Origin: Calvatia gigantea
Taxonomy: Eukaryota > Basidiomycota > Agaricomycetes > Agaricales > Lycoperdaceae
DNA: 64,000 bases
Direction of reading: 5' to 3'
Assembly (NCBI GenBank): GCA_025093985.1
Contig: JACAAK010000001.1
Coordinates: 2,046,001-2,110,000 of the forward strand
Part shown: one piece after another, positions 1-11,871 of the stretch
Layout: the number at the start of each line of letters is the position of its first letter
How positions within the stretch are numbered: position 1 is the stretch's first letter
Translations under genes and position numbers: made by a program
Notes under the pieces: model-generated
Seen by the model: the letters and a program-made list of their open reading frames with translations, nothing else
Databases searched by the model: none
What the model was told of the DNA's origin: nothing

Positions 1-1246
1 GATGCAAGTATCCACCTGCAGCAAATGCGGCTAGGAGGTCGTCGCTGCCAATTGCATTCACAACACCCATCGTGAAAATTGCCAAAGCAAGATACTGGGC
101 GACATATGACTCGCGGTTAATAAAACCTTTCCTGTGCGAGAACTTCATGATATGCGAGGAGCTGTAGCCTAACACAAAGATAAACATCGCATCTCTAAGG
201 TGGTCAAATGTCGACATGCCTATGACGGCAACGATGAATGTTCCAAGGATCACCTGGTCTAAGACCTTATGGTGAGTTTCGGGAACGATTTCGGAGGATT
301 AGACCCACATAACCAACCAACCAGGATCCAGTTAGTTATATTTTTGCGGCGGTTGGGTTCCAATGTTAAATAAAGGGAGATGCTGAGGAATGGGTATGCA
401 AGGCCATCGTTTGCAGCAGATTCTTAGGACCACAACTAGGTGATAGTCGTTAATGTTCTAAGGTTTGGCCTACCTACCGAGAGGATATGCCTCAAATTGA
501 CAGGTACATGTTGCTTGGCAAATTTTCCCCCTACAAACGGAGGTTAATAATGCACGGGGGGGGGGGAATGGAAAGGGCCCTATATGTGGTTGCAGCGCAG
601 GTGACAGGATCTGTGGGTGTTAGGCAAGCGGCTCGTACGAGACAAGTGGTGAAACTAAAGCGGCTGAAAAGCGCTTTTATCAGTGCTGGAGATGGCGTTT
701 GCTGTTAAGCCCAGGTGGATGAAAATGGGACGGAATGTACACACCAGCTACGATGATCCAACCGATGGTCATAGTAGGTACTATCGTGGTGATAAGGCCC
801 TTCATATGCTTCCGCATGTATGCCCCTGGCAACTCTACATCGATGGCAAATGAGCCAGTAGCAAGGACAATGCGCATAACTTCAAGGGTGATACGGTTGG
901 TATCGTTGCTCCACGAGCGAGGGTCGAAGATCCCAGCGTAGAATGGGCCCATGTGAGGATACCAAACCCAGTCCCGAGAACGACTTCATTAACGTACACG
1001 TAGGAAATACAGGGTCAGATCCGTCGGTGAAAAGAACACGAGCAGTCGTACCTTTTCCCGAACAAGGAGTGAAAAGACAGAGAGCTGGGATGGTGAAAGT
1101 GAATCCAAGGAGGAGAGGGTAAATACCGTTACAACGAAGCCTCCGAGACAGGTGTAGGCAAGGTTGATGGGGGAAACCTGAAGTCCTCGTCAGACGGCTG
1201 GTTGTTGTTGTGGTAGGGAAGAACGGACCTCAAATAAATTCGACAC
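1..1246 (-). pseudogene. Decayed tandem copy of NHA1-type Na+/H+ antiporter (3' part off the left edge)
   Basis: The minus strand aligns almost base for base, introns included, with the intact antiporter gene at 3324-4583. Recognisable pieces include NLAYTCLGGFVVT, FDPRSWSNDTNRITLEVMR and AANDGLAYPFL. Several lesions differ from the intact copy. The start codon position (1244-1246) reads GTG instead of ATG. The acceptor of the third intron, CTCAG in the intact gene, reads CCTAC (near 1000). Two extra bases near 955 shift the frame within the GFGILMGP segment. The donor GGTGCTG has become CGTTGCC near 230. Each would disrupt the product, so I call it a pseudogene. Only the part up to the exon ending in AAFAAG is inside the window. 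A rebuilt but functional paralogue with shifted splice sites is possible but unlikely. Confidence 0.8.
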
Positions 1247-1720
1247 AGAGTGCGACAGATGTAAAAGCAGGAGATAAAGGAAGGATATCCATGGTCTGAT
1301 TAACTCGATCATTTCAAGCTTCTGAAGCGAATAGTGGCATGGACAGGGGCTGCAAACCCTGACTATTCCTTTTCTGGTCATGGGTTGTATCATGGTAATA
1401 ACATGTTCCTGTTCCTCCAAATGCGAGGACTGCGTGCGTTCGAGGGTGGTGGTGGGACGCAAGATACGAACGTGAAACTACGATTACAACTAAAAGCCCC
1501 TACAGCATGGTGTGTTGCGGTGTGGGCACAATTGGTTCATTACTCAAACGCTTGTGGGGTTTCCTGGAGATCGTCCAGCGCAACAGGTGCCAACTTGTGT
1601 AAGGCAGCCTCAGCCTCAACATTTGGACTGTTGATGCGAATCGGGTACGTTCCGTCTGCTCTTGTCTGGCTGTGAACATGGCAGGCTGTGGGAACCACTG
1701 CTCTCCCGTTCTCCTCGCAG
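1..1720. repeat. Tandem direct duplication, left unit (partner 3324-5058)
   Basis: Plus-strand sequence from position 1 matches that from about 3324 with few gaps. Similarity ends abruptly near 1720 (partner near 5058), just after a shared CTCTGCGAGGAG on the minus strand. The units are head to tail. The repeat contains the antiporter gene and about 470 bp upstream of its start. The left limit is outside the window. Divergence in introns and third codon positions shows that the duplication is not recent. Confidence 0.85.
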
Positions 1721-1925
1721 AGCTAGACCGGTCGGACGAATCCCTTCGAAGTGATTTTAGATTCGTAGACTCCTTTAGCCTTGGGCGCAATGCGGTCCAT
1801 TTTCTTTCATCAAGTACGACATTGTTTAAGTTGTCCATGGAACTCTTTTCTTCATTCTTGGTAGTTGTACGAATCACTTTCAATTCAGAAAGGGCGTATA
1901 CATTTGTCCTCAGATATCCGGCCAT
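1540..1925 (-). other. Coding-like tail upstream of the decayed antiporter (gene unresolved)
   Basis: One minus-strand frame ends at a TAA at 1540-1542 with the tail ALHKLAPVALDDLQETPQAF followed by Glu. The duplicated unit has VLRKLAPVDRDDLQETQADV followed by Tyr and a stop at 4871. Differences between the two are concentrated at third codon positions (GCC/GCT, GAA/GAG, CTG/TTG, GCG/GCA, CAA/CAG, ACT/ACC), which suggests selection on a protein. An ATG at 1923-1925 opens a frame in this area, but it reads the tail in a different frame, so the exon structure is unknown. I do not recognise the product. It may be the 3' end of a small gene duplicated together with the antiporter. Confidence 0.35.
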
Positions 1926-2170
1926 TTTCTTATTCCCCGACTTTGGTTTTATTTCAGCAACCTTCGTAAGTCAACTCGAGACTTTCCAGACTTTCTAGCA
2001 TCTAGTGTATCACATGTAGAGAAAACATCACATCATTGTCATCACAAACAGAAAATCGCAATTTCCAGAATTCTTTGTAGCTGTTCGGGTCCAGAATGGT
2101 ACATACCACCAAATTGATTGGTAGGAACCATCCCAAACCCAGAGGCCCCCCTGGAGGGACCCAACAAATG

Positions 2171-4583
2171 TTATTGTGCTGGGGTGGTATGAGGTTTGGA
2201 TCTCTTTTCGGGATTTGAAGAATCAGAGGTAAAATCGGTAACTTTGGCATCTTCAATGATGTTGGCGCTGCTCCTGGAGTTCGCATTAGTCTTAGCACCG
2301 GTGATGAGCGTGCTTTCTTTGTTTCCGTCGGTGGCAGCAGGTGATGCGCCATTAGCCGTAATTCCCTTGACGCTCGAAGATATACCATTGGCCGGGGTGG
2401 ACGAAACTTCGACAGCATCGGCTTTATGGATGTCAACTTGAGAACCTTTGCCATCTCGAATGGTGGCAGCGGGTGGTACTTGCGAGACGGCTGTCTCAAC
2501 TTGTTGATGCAAGGGTAAAGCAGGGTTGGTGGGGGATTGACGGACGGAGAGGAGCCATTCGGGAGTTTGGGTAAGACCTCCGAGAGTCCTGCTGCGTGTT
2601 CCAAAAGGGGTCAACGTGAGCGTGCGAGAATGGATGTTTTTCCCCGCATTGAAGAAGGGAATAGAGAGACCGTCTACGCAGACTGAGAATTTGTGGACGT
2701 GGTAATGCTAGAGGGAACGTACGGATGATGATAGAAACAAGTACGACGAAGCCTACGATGGGATGGAGCGCAGTAGCCAGGATATCTTGCTGTGTCTCGA
2801 TCGGACTACGTGGTTCTGGTAGTCGGTGGATGGCTAAGGTTGAAATGAAGATGGCACCAACACCCATCTAACAACAAGGTCATGTCAGCATTGGAGCAAT
2901 ATCAGCATGCGAACCATTCACTGACTGGTCCTGACATGAATTCATATATGAGTGCCTGATGGCGAGAGGGGAGCTCGAAAGTTACTTACCAAAATGTCCG
3001 CAGAACAGTGCTTCCTTCCAATTCGTGATCTCAGGAACCCATTTGTACAAGGCCAGGATGGCAGGAATTCGGCGCAAAAATAGGATACCGACGCAAAGGA
3101 CCACCAACCTCCAAGGACTGATGCCGAGGTCTGGTATAGTAAAGTCGTTCCAAGGGAGCCATGCACCAATATAAAAGAAACAACCGCAATTGAGGATGTA
3201 CTCAATTACGGAGGCGAACGCTTCGCCTTCTGTGTGGGTGTTGAAGTCACCATCCCAAGAAATAGCACAACCTAGATAAAGCGACAAGGTCAGTTGTGCG
3301 ATAAGCTAACGGATACAGGTACACACCCGCAGCAAATGCAGCGAGGAGGTCGTCACTGCCAATTGCGTTCACAACGCCCATCGTGAAAATTGCCAAAGCA
3401 AGATACTGGGCGACATATGACTCGCGGTTAATAAACCCTTTCCTGTGCGAGAACTTCATGATGTGCGAGAAGCTGTAACCTAACACAAAAATAAACGTTG
3501 CGTCTCTATGATGATCAAACGGGATCGACGTGCCTATGACAGCACCGATGAATGTTCCAAGGATCACCTGGTCTAAAGCCTTTGGATGAGTTTCGAGAAC
3601 AATCTCAAAAAAAAAACAGACCCACATAACCAACCAACCAAAACCCAGTCAGATACAACCTTGCGGCGGTGGTCGGATTCCAGTGTCAAATAGAGGGAAA
3701 TGCTAAGGAATGGATACGCAAGACCATCATTTGCAGCAGATTCTTATAAGAAGAAAAATTAGGTCATGGTAGTCGATATTTTAAGATCAGAACTACCTGC
3801 CGAGAGAATTTGCCTCAAATTGAGAGGCACATGCTGCCTGGCAAATTTTCCGCCTACAATACGGACGTCAGTTATGCACGAAGAGGGTGGGGGAATGAAA
3901 AGGACCATACCTATGATTGCAGCGCTGATGATGGGATCTGTGGGTGTCAGGCAAGCAGCGAGTGCGAGGCAGGTGACGAAACTAAAGCGGCTGAAAAGCG
4001 CTTTCATTAGTGCTGGAGATAACGCTTATCGTTAAACCCGGGGTTTCAGGTGAAAATGGGAGGGGATATACACACCAGCCACAATAACCCACCCAATAGC
4101 CATAGTTGGTACTATCATGGCAATGAGACCCTTTACATGCTTCCACATGTATGACTCTGGCAACTCTACACCGATGGCAAACAAGCCCGTGGCAAGGACA
4201 ACGCGCATGACTTCCAGGGTGACGCGGTTGGTATCATGGCCCCATGAGCGAGGGTCGAAGATCCCAGCACAGAGTGGGCCCATGAGAATGCCAAACCCAG
4301 TTCCGAGAACGACTTCATTAACGTACACCTGAGAAATATCGAGTCAGGTGCGCTGTTGGAAAGAACATGAGGGGTAGTACCTTTTCCCGAACAAGGAGTG
4401 AAAAGACAGAAAACTAGAATAGTGGATGTGAATGAGGGTGGGTTGGGGAGAGAGGGTAATTACCGTTACAACGAAGCCTCCAAGACATATATAAGCAAGG
4501 CTGGTGGGTGTAACCTGAAATGTTCATCAGATGGCTGGGTGTTTGTTACGGATGGAGAAGCAGACCTCAAGTAAACTTAACAT
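2171..4583 (-). CDS. NHA1: Na+/H+ antiporter of the fungal NHA1 (CPA1) family
   Basis: A plasma-membrane cation/proton exchanger that expels Na+ and K+ in exchange for protons. The reading starts at ATG 4583 with MLSLLE, then a spliced exon VTPTSLAYICLGGFVVT. Further exons carry GFGILMGPLCAGIFDPRSW, LTPTDPIISAAII, the ion-binding AANDGLAYPFL, SDDLLAAFAAG, NCGCFFYIGAW and IFISTLAIHRLPEPR. These follow the order of yeast Nha1. About twelve introns are needed. One exon is only 5 bp (2926-2930) and restores GHFGPMGVGAIF. The hydrophilic C-terminal tail is fairly short compared with yeast Nha1 and rich in Ser/Thr. A damaged duplicate lies downstream (1246-1). The divergent neighbour at 5206 leaves about 620 bp of shared upstream sequence. 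Confidence 0.88.
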
Positions 4584-5058
4584 GGGGTGCAACAAAAGTA
4601 GCAGCGAGATATAAAGGGAGGATATGTGTGGAACGAGATGTTCAATAACTACAAACCTCTGAAATGCCGATGATGTGTAAAGCTCGGAGCAATCGCCCCG
4701 GAATGGCTAGCACCACTTCTTCTCGCGGCTGTGATGCTGCCGTTCCTCCAAATGCAGGAATAGCATACGTTCGAGGACGGTGGTTAGACGTAAAACACTA
4801 ACATGAAACGACAACTGCAACCAGAGGCCTCTGCAGCGTGGTATGTTGCAGTGCGTACGGCACAACTGACTCAATAAACGTCCGCTTGAGTTTCTTGGAG
4901 ATCGTCTCGATCAACAGGCGCCAGCTTACGTAACACAGATTCGGCCTCGATTGTTGATGGGAAATAGACGCCCGTTTCGCCTGTTCTCGTCTGGTCGTGA
5001 AGGAATACTGGAACTGAACATGGCAGGCTCTGGGAACCATTGTTCTTTCGTTCTCCTC
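3324..5058. repeat. Tandem direct duplication, right unit (partner 1-1720)
   Basis: This unit holds the 5' two thirds of the intact antiporter gene and about 475 bp upstream of it. It aligns to 1-1720 along its length. It also includes, at 4871-4990 on the minus strand, the second copy of the conserved peptide tail ending in KLAPVDRDDLQETQADV plus Tyr. Confidence 0.85.
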
Positions 5059-5205
5059 GCAGAGTTTCACATCTACGAAGGTCCCCAGCTCAAGTACCAA
5101 TTTCCCCAGCCCCTCGGTGTCGATGAGAGGTACTTACTTGTACTCATAACCACCTCATTGAGTTAATTCGCTCATTCATTCTACACCAGCCTCCTCGCTA
5201 CATCA

Positions 5206-8094
5206 ATGCTTCCTGATGGTGCCGAAGCGCAGCTGGACGACTGGACCGTATTCTTCCTCAATCAAACGTCATTCAACACAATTTCTCCTGTTTTAGCCCT
5301 TGATACCCCAGAAGTCAAGCCCGCCAACCTACCAGGCGAGCCCAACCAGAACGGCAAACAAGACAAACCAGAGTTACTTTGTGTCCTGAACCTCGTTAGA
5401 ACGAAACATGATAAAACTCTCGATCGGTGTGTCACCCATCCTACAGGTACTTCGCAACCTCACTAACCACCACCACCACCACCACCCCTCAGCGGTGCCA
5501 AGGTTTTAGCCCTTGCAATATGCACACGGCATTCTTTCATTCAAATCTTCAAGGCAAGTAGCCGTATTCCTCGTGGTTGCTACGGCTCACAGATTAATTG
5601 TATCATCAACCAGCCGTTTCTGCTGCTAGCCATTGAAGACTACTTTACAGATCCCTCACAGGATTGCCTCGCACGGCTGTTCGACGCAGTCAACTCCATG
5701 GATTTGTCTGCAGCACCGATCCTCATGCGGCAGGAGAAGCTCGTAATGCGATCATCCGACCGGAAGGACATCTTCGCTGAGAAGTTTTCCCAACATAACG
5801 CCCATCTTACCAATGGCTCTAGGGTCAACCTGCATAAGCCATCAAACTCAGGCGGATCCTATTCAAGTTTCGAAGAGGGACTTCTTATGCGCAATAAAGA
5901 GAAAGACAAATCCTATCTCGGGGACGACAGGAAGGCGAAACGAGAAAATGGTGTCCGTAGTCGTACTGATACTGAGTCCAGTAACACTGCACCCTCTGTT
6001 CAAGCGCCCGGCCAACCTCAGGGCTCACCATCAGATTCATCATTCACCCTTGGAGGTAGTGCAGTGTGGGTGGGAGACGAGAGTGGGTTAGATCTTGCCA
6101 GGGACGGAGTTGGTGACTCTAACAGTGTTACTTCCCTTGCGGGTAGTAGCACTATCGTAACTTCTCGCAAGAGAAGCTCAACAGGTGCTTCATCGTCGTC
6201 GTCCCAAGCTTATAGCCGGGAACACCACGCCCGACAAATCAACGCCTCTCATTCATATTACGATACCCATCTACGACGTGCCATGGTTAAGGACACGCAC
6301 TTCTACCATACCACAGTTACCTATCGCGATCACCCCCTACCCATAAAAATGCCTTTGGCCACGTTTCCCGAGGAAGTGGGGGATGTACGTCAATTTGCGT
6401 CTCTGCGCTGAAACACCCTGTACTAACCATAAATATCCAGTACTCACTAATATCGCTGATCAAAGTCTTCAATTCACCACATCTCGTCACGGGACCAGTA
6501 CACCCGCACCTCCATACAAGCGGACCTGGGACCCATCCAATCATTCTTCTCTTCAACGGCTTGATTACAGGAAAACGGATCATCTTCCTGGGTCATAGAC
6601 GACCCGCCGGCGATGTTTCGAACTTTGTTTTATCCGCCTGTGCGCTGGCTTCCGGGTGTGGCGCTGTGCTGAGGGGTTTCATAGAAAGGGCGTTCCCCTA
6701 CGCCAACCTTGAGAACAAGGAAGAATGGGAGTCTGTGTGAGTGCCCTGCATCTCACCCAGTGCCAAGTTATTTATGATATACCCATAGCCCGGCATACAT
6801 CGCTGGCGTCACTAATCCAATTTTTGAGACTTCAAGAGCATGGGACCTACTCTTCGACATTAGCTCCGGGGCGGTAACGATCGCCAGGGATATCCACACT
6901 ACTTGTCCTGTTGTTGCCCCAGCATTCGGACCAACTCTCATAAGCCGTTCGGGTACACTCAAAGCTGAAACCTCGGTAAGCTCTGAAGATGGTGACTCGG
7001 CACGGAAAGACGGCACAAAGAATGAAGGCATGACCACCAATAGCGATAAAATCTTCATTGATGATGTGGGTTGCATTTCCGTTTCCGGGATGCTGAGGTT
7101 TTTGTTGATCCGGGACGGGTCCATATAGGTTCGTGCCGCCATTGAGGATCACTTTGGGGAAGGGCTCGTTCGTATGCGTTTTACGGAATATGTTTCTCGC
7201 TTTGTGCGCCTTGCTTCTCGGTACGAAGAAGAGGTGACAGGCACAACGAAGTTCGGTTATCCTAGTAATTTCTTTACCGAAGTACCTGGACAAGCGCCGA
7301 CCCTCGGTAGTGGCATAGCATTTGTCGATGAAGGCACCTATTCGCGCGAACTTGCCGCCAACGCGCACCGCATAGAGGCATGGAGGAAAACAACCTCATA
7401 TCAGTATTGCATTGCGGTACGTCTTCATCGTGATCTTGTTGGAAGCATGAGAATGCGGACAGCCTCATTGACACCCATGTGTTTGCGTTATTCTAGGACC
7501 ATGAGAAGCTCATAGCTACGGCTGCGATCAGGGGTTTTGACGTTGTTCACCAGCTTTTCCGACTTCGACATGCGAAAAACTTGGCAGACACAGAGGCTCT
7601 CTCAATTATGCGGACACTGGCGGACAATGTCAAGACATACGAACAAGTTGTCGAGGTCAGTCCCCCGCTTCCGGTGGTCGATTTTCCGCATCGACTGATC
7701 AACATTCTAGCTGTTGTCATATGCTGTGTCCCAAGGACAAGGATTGCTTCACCTTGGCTTCGGACTCTTTCACCAGAAAGAAGCTGTTCGGGATGCCACA
7801 GTGGATCTCTTCAACAACTTACGAGCATATCCCGTATGTGACCTTTTTACTCAAATAAAACGATGAACGTCATCTAATTTTGGTGTCGGGTTGCCACGAT
7901 GGTGCGATAAGGTCGGGATATCATTTCTTCAAAGCCTCAACCACTTCCAGCGCTATGCATATGTGCGACAGGCGCATGCGAAGGAAAAGAAAGTATTACA
8001 GCAGCAGGACGCAAGGACAGAAACCAATCCTTCGTTGCCCGGCACATATGTTTCCCGTATGCATTCAAATTCCGTCGTTAACGGCAACTTCTAG
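5206..8094 (+). CDS. AFI1: Afi1-like protein: Arf3-docking domain plus SPA/DENN-type region
   Basis: Yeast Afi1 binds the GTPase Arf3 and helps maintain polarised growth at the cell cortex. The N-terminal exon contains DDWTVFFLNQTSFNTISPV and LLCVLNLVRTKHDKTLDR. Spliced exons continue with FIQIF and FLLLAIEDYF, then AVNSMDLSAAP. This is the docking domain (about residues 1-170). A Ser-rich, probably disordered stretch follows. The conserved second half begins with DTHFYHTTVTYRDHPLPIK and runs through VTGPVHPHLH, GKRIIFLGHRRPAGDVS and AYIAGVTNPIFETSRAWDLL, typical of the SPA region. The gene ends after NSVVNGNF at TAG 8092-8094. The first ATG of the conserved frame (5206) is used. Introns of about 50-60 bp separate the exons, and one contains a (CAC)n run near 5465. 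Confidence 0.85.
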
Positions 8095-9578
8095 CAACTC
8101 TATTGGGCTATTGCACATGATGCAGCTAACGCAAGTATGTACTCACTGGGGAGAGAGGTGTGATGCACTTCGCGCGATTCTTCGGATCACCAGGATCAAT
8201 CACCGTACAAATGTCTTCTGTTAACTCAACGTTCTTTCGGTAATGGATTCCCCTGCCCTTCTGCTTTGTACTTTGTTTCCTTTCGTCTTGCTCCTCCAAA
8301 CCAGTTGTATTTGTATCGGATTCTTGTATAGGAATAGGGGTTTTGCTTGGATCTTTCGCTACTCTTCCCCGGGGAATACATACTAGCGGATTTTGATATT
8401 GATGTTTCCTCAACCTTCGCCGGTTTCAAGTTGAGTGGCTGGATAAGGGTCATGCTATGCAGGTCCGAGTTTGCTCAAGTTATTTGAGACCTTTTGAGAC
8501 GCGGCTTCCTTTTGATATACATAACCGTGACGTGCTGATTGCCGCCTATGGAATTGAATACGAAGTTCTTGCGCGACGAGCGTGTGAGGTCACAGCTCTC
8601 TCACAGAATGACAAAAGGGCGCGTCGATATGTTTTAAAACGCGTGGCGTTGAGGTAAATATTTAGGAGCCGAAACGGAGCAGCGCGCATGGCAGTCAATC
8701 AGTGCGCAGCAAGGGTCCTTGGGAAGTGGTTACGGAGCGTCGACAGAAACCATAATAAAAGAGAACCTCTCAAACCGTGGACGGACCCGTTGGGTTGGTT
8801 GGTTGGTTTCATCGGCGAAGTGCTTGAATTAAATTACAAACAACCAGGGAAATCACAGCAGAATCACGGGCGAAATGAGTGTGCACTGTGATTCAGTGAC
8901 CTATTGAACCTAGTATATGTTGGAATGGTTTGTCATGCCAGATGTGCCGGGGTCGGCCTGCTAAGTCTGGCCAGGTCTGGAGGATGTCGATGAGATGTAG
9001 TGCCGTGGCAGGGTATGGAAAGTGAAAGGCGGAGGAACCAGGGGATATAATTATGATTATCACAACGAGATGATGATGAGTTGAGTATACGGCTATCTGC
9101 GAATACAACAGAGACAAGAGCAGATGCGGCCCGGTGTATAAACGGGGAGGGATGGCCGTGATGGGAGATAAAGAGCTAGGAAGGAATCGGATGGTCGGGT
9201 GATGAGGGTGAATAAGAAGGCGGGGAGGGCGGGGGAGGGAGAAGGTACACGAAGTCACGACGGCCGAAGGCAAGGAGAAGACGAGGAAGGCGGAGGCGGT
9301 TGGTGGAGAGTCGGAACGGCAGGACGGATGGAGGTGGGAAGTGAGTGGGAAGGGGAGATGCCTAACTGGGAAGGGCAGTGCCCGAGGACATATATCGGAG
9401 TGTATTTAGGAGATCAGGGACTTCTGCCGGCCACTCCTCCCCATTCCCCCCCTCGATTCCTCTCTATGTCTGTATAGCCTTCTCCAGGTTTCCACTTCCG
9501 CTCGTGTCACGCTCCCGCCTTATCCTCCGTCTCGCTATTGACTTAGAATTCTCCATAACCTAATATATTCTTTCATTA
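8095..9578. other. Intergenic region, 1.5 kb
   Basis: Only short, low-quality reading frames and no recognisable domain are present. A (TTGG)n run lies at 8791-8808. A T/C-rich stretch just before 9579 probably belongs to the promoter and leader of the next gene. Confidence 0.6.
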
Positions 9579-11871
9579 ATGGCCAACAAACCTCCCACGG
9601 ACAAGTGCGCCCAAACTACTTTGCAGAGGGGTAAGGCATGTCTCCGCTGCAGGTTGGTCTCCTTACTTGTCACACACACCACGTTTTGCTCATGACCGGC
9701 CCCCGCCTGTCCTTTCCTTTTTCAGAAAACGCAAGATGGTCGGTGACTCATGTCCTGCCACCAATTTCTAATCCACTGACGCAGCCGATGTTAGAGATGT
9801 GATGGCGCTAAGCCAGCCTGTCAGCAGTGCACGCGAGCAAAGAAACCAGATGCATGTGAATACGACGACGGAAAGGGCAAAACCCGCACTCAGATCATGC
9901 GCGAAACCATCGCGCGCCTTGAACGCCGTGTCCGAGAACTTGAAGATCCGGAGTACGTGTCCCCAGCCGTCAATCTCTATCCACCCCATGGACACTCTCG
10001 CTCCGGGTCCTCCGCTTCCTCCCTTGGTTCCCCCGATAGCACTTTTCTATCGGTCTCCCATTCGCCTTTCTGCTCAGGTATAATTCGTCTTCTTCCTTTT
10101 ATGTTTATGCTCATGTCCCCTTTCAGACTCTCCAACATCGTCCGCCAGCGCTTGGCCCCAGGCAAGTATATCACGTTTTTAACGTCAAAGTCATGCTGAT
10201 CTTATTTCCAGAATGTCCCCTCCCCATCCCCATCGCCATTCATGACCGACGTGTTCTCTGAGGAACCGCAATCACACCTACACACCCCGGTCGAGTTGAG
10301 CACCTTACTGTAGGCGATTAGCCGTTCACATTGCACTGACGGGCAGCTAACCTGTGTTTGATTTTAGGCTTGATATCTTCGCCCTTCACCAACAACAATG
10401 CGGCTTGGGACTGAACATCCAACGACTCCGTGAAAGCCTCTATCGCCCCTTTTCAGAGCAACCTCACCCTGTCCTTATGAACGCCATTTACCTCTGGGCT
10501 TGCTTTGTTTCCCGGCCGGAACCTCTTTGCCATCAGGAAAATCTTTATCTTCGTTACGCCCTCGAGGCGCTCCCAGATGCCCTTAAGTTGACGGACAAGC
10601 TCGTTGATGTTGTCCAGGCATCCTGCCTCTTGTCGATGTACTACCTCGCGAATGGCAGGATGTGCGAAGGCGGCTATCACATTAGTGCTGCCGCTGCGCT
10701 AGCAGTCCAAGCGGGCCTGAATCGCGCACAACTCGATCCTTGGCTGCCTACTTGTTACTACGAAGATTTCGACTTAAAGCCTGTGAAAACGTCATTTCAA
10801 GAAGGGGCCCGGATCTTGGCATTCTGGCAGATATTTACTCTCGATCGCTGCTGGTCTGTCTTTCTTCAGAGACCCTCAATCATTTCCGACGGCCCGGACG
10901 CAAGGAACATCATTACTTGTCCGTGGCCTCAGGAAGTCAGTGATTACGAAACAGTTCGTTATTATTGGGTAGAACCCTTCTATGTGTTTCGGCTGACCTT
11001 GGATATATCCAGGGACTTGTCAGTCGGGGACCATCCATTCCTACGGTTCGTGCTTTTCTGAACGGGGATATTTCTTCGGGAGGATTCTCGGCTGTATCCC
11101 TCAGGGCCAGAGCAGCAGCACTCCTTGCCCATGCCGACGTTGCTGCCAGTACGTGCCTTGATTGACCCACCTTACCACCTCATCTCCTAACGGCATCGTC
11201 CATTCATAGGCCTGGCTGGAATGAAACAAAATGGGAGATTCCCCGATGAGGTAGCCAATCTAGACCAAACTATCTGCCTTTTCGTTTCGATGCTCGTCCC
11301 GATCAATCAGCTGAACCAGGTTGCCCCGGAAGAGCGGCAGGCTCTTATTTTAGCTCATACTCTCGCCAATTGCGCCATGATACATCTCCACCGTACCACC
11401 GCCCACGATGACTCTGTATCGTTTGAAAAGTGCTCCCGGGCAGCAAGGGTATGTGTGACTGTGATGAAGCAAATTGCTGACCAGGATTACCCATTCCTTG
11501 ATCCTGTTCTTGCGGTAAGCATACTTAGATGACTGTGATCACTATTGGGGCGCTCATAGTGTGATTAGCCGTGTTGGTCAGCCGTCGCTGATCACCTTGT
11601 TATGGAGCTCGACACCTTGGAGTCGGCTTGGCCTACAATGAGCACTAGCGAAGTGCGTGATGAACTCCGTATCATCCTCCACGTCATGACTGTGTTTTCT
11701 ACCCGGTATCCCGTTATTAGTAAGTTATTTGACGAAGGCGGTCTTGGCCCCACTGAATTTCTTTCCAGCACCTGCTCTGAACAAACTCCAGAAACGACTC
11801 ATGTCATGAACCCTTTCCCCTTAACGAACAATGGACCCTACTTTTCTCCCTTCTCCACGCCATGGACTTGA
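9579..11871 (+). CDS. Zn2Cys6 transcription factor with fungal-specific regulatory domain
   Basis: A nuclear DNA-binding regulator. The zinc cluster is assembled from three exons: ...KACLRC, a 13-nt exon (9726-9738) coding for KRKM, then RCDGAKPACQQCTRAKKPDA followed by C. This gives CX2CX6CX6CX2CX7C with RKRKMRCDG as the basic loop. A predicted dimerisation helix follows (RETIARLERRVRELED). The middle homology region (exons from about 10330 to 11550) has LYRPFSEQPHPVLMNAIYLW, SMYYLANGRMCEGGYHISAA and FTLDRCWSVFLQRPSII, typical of the fungal_trans domain in basidiomycete regulators. The target genes cannot be told from the sequence. The start is the first ATG before the cluster. The stop is the TGA at 11869-11871. 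Confidence 0.85.

Noticed and set aside
1334..1998. Plus-strand frames overlapping the upstream part of the decayed antiporter unit
   Set aside because: The equivalent frames are broken in the duplicated unit, and third-position changes support the minus strand instead.
5465..5490. (CAC)n runs at 5465 and at 24818
   Set aside because: They are short, and lie in an intron and a leader respectively. This is ordinary simple sequence.
8893..9273. Minus-strand open frame of 126 codons upstream of the first Zn2Cys6 gene
   Set aside because: Low-complexity (His/Ile/Pro/Leu) composition and antisense to a probable promoter. No family resemblance.
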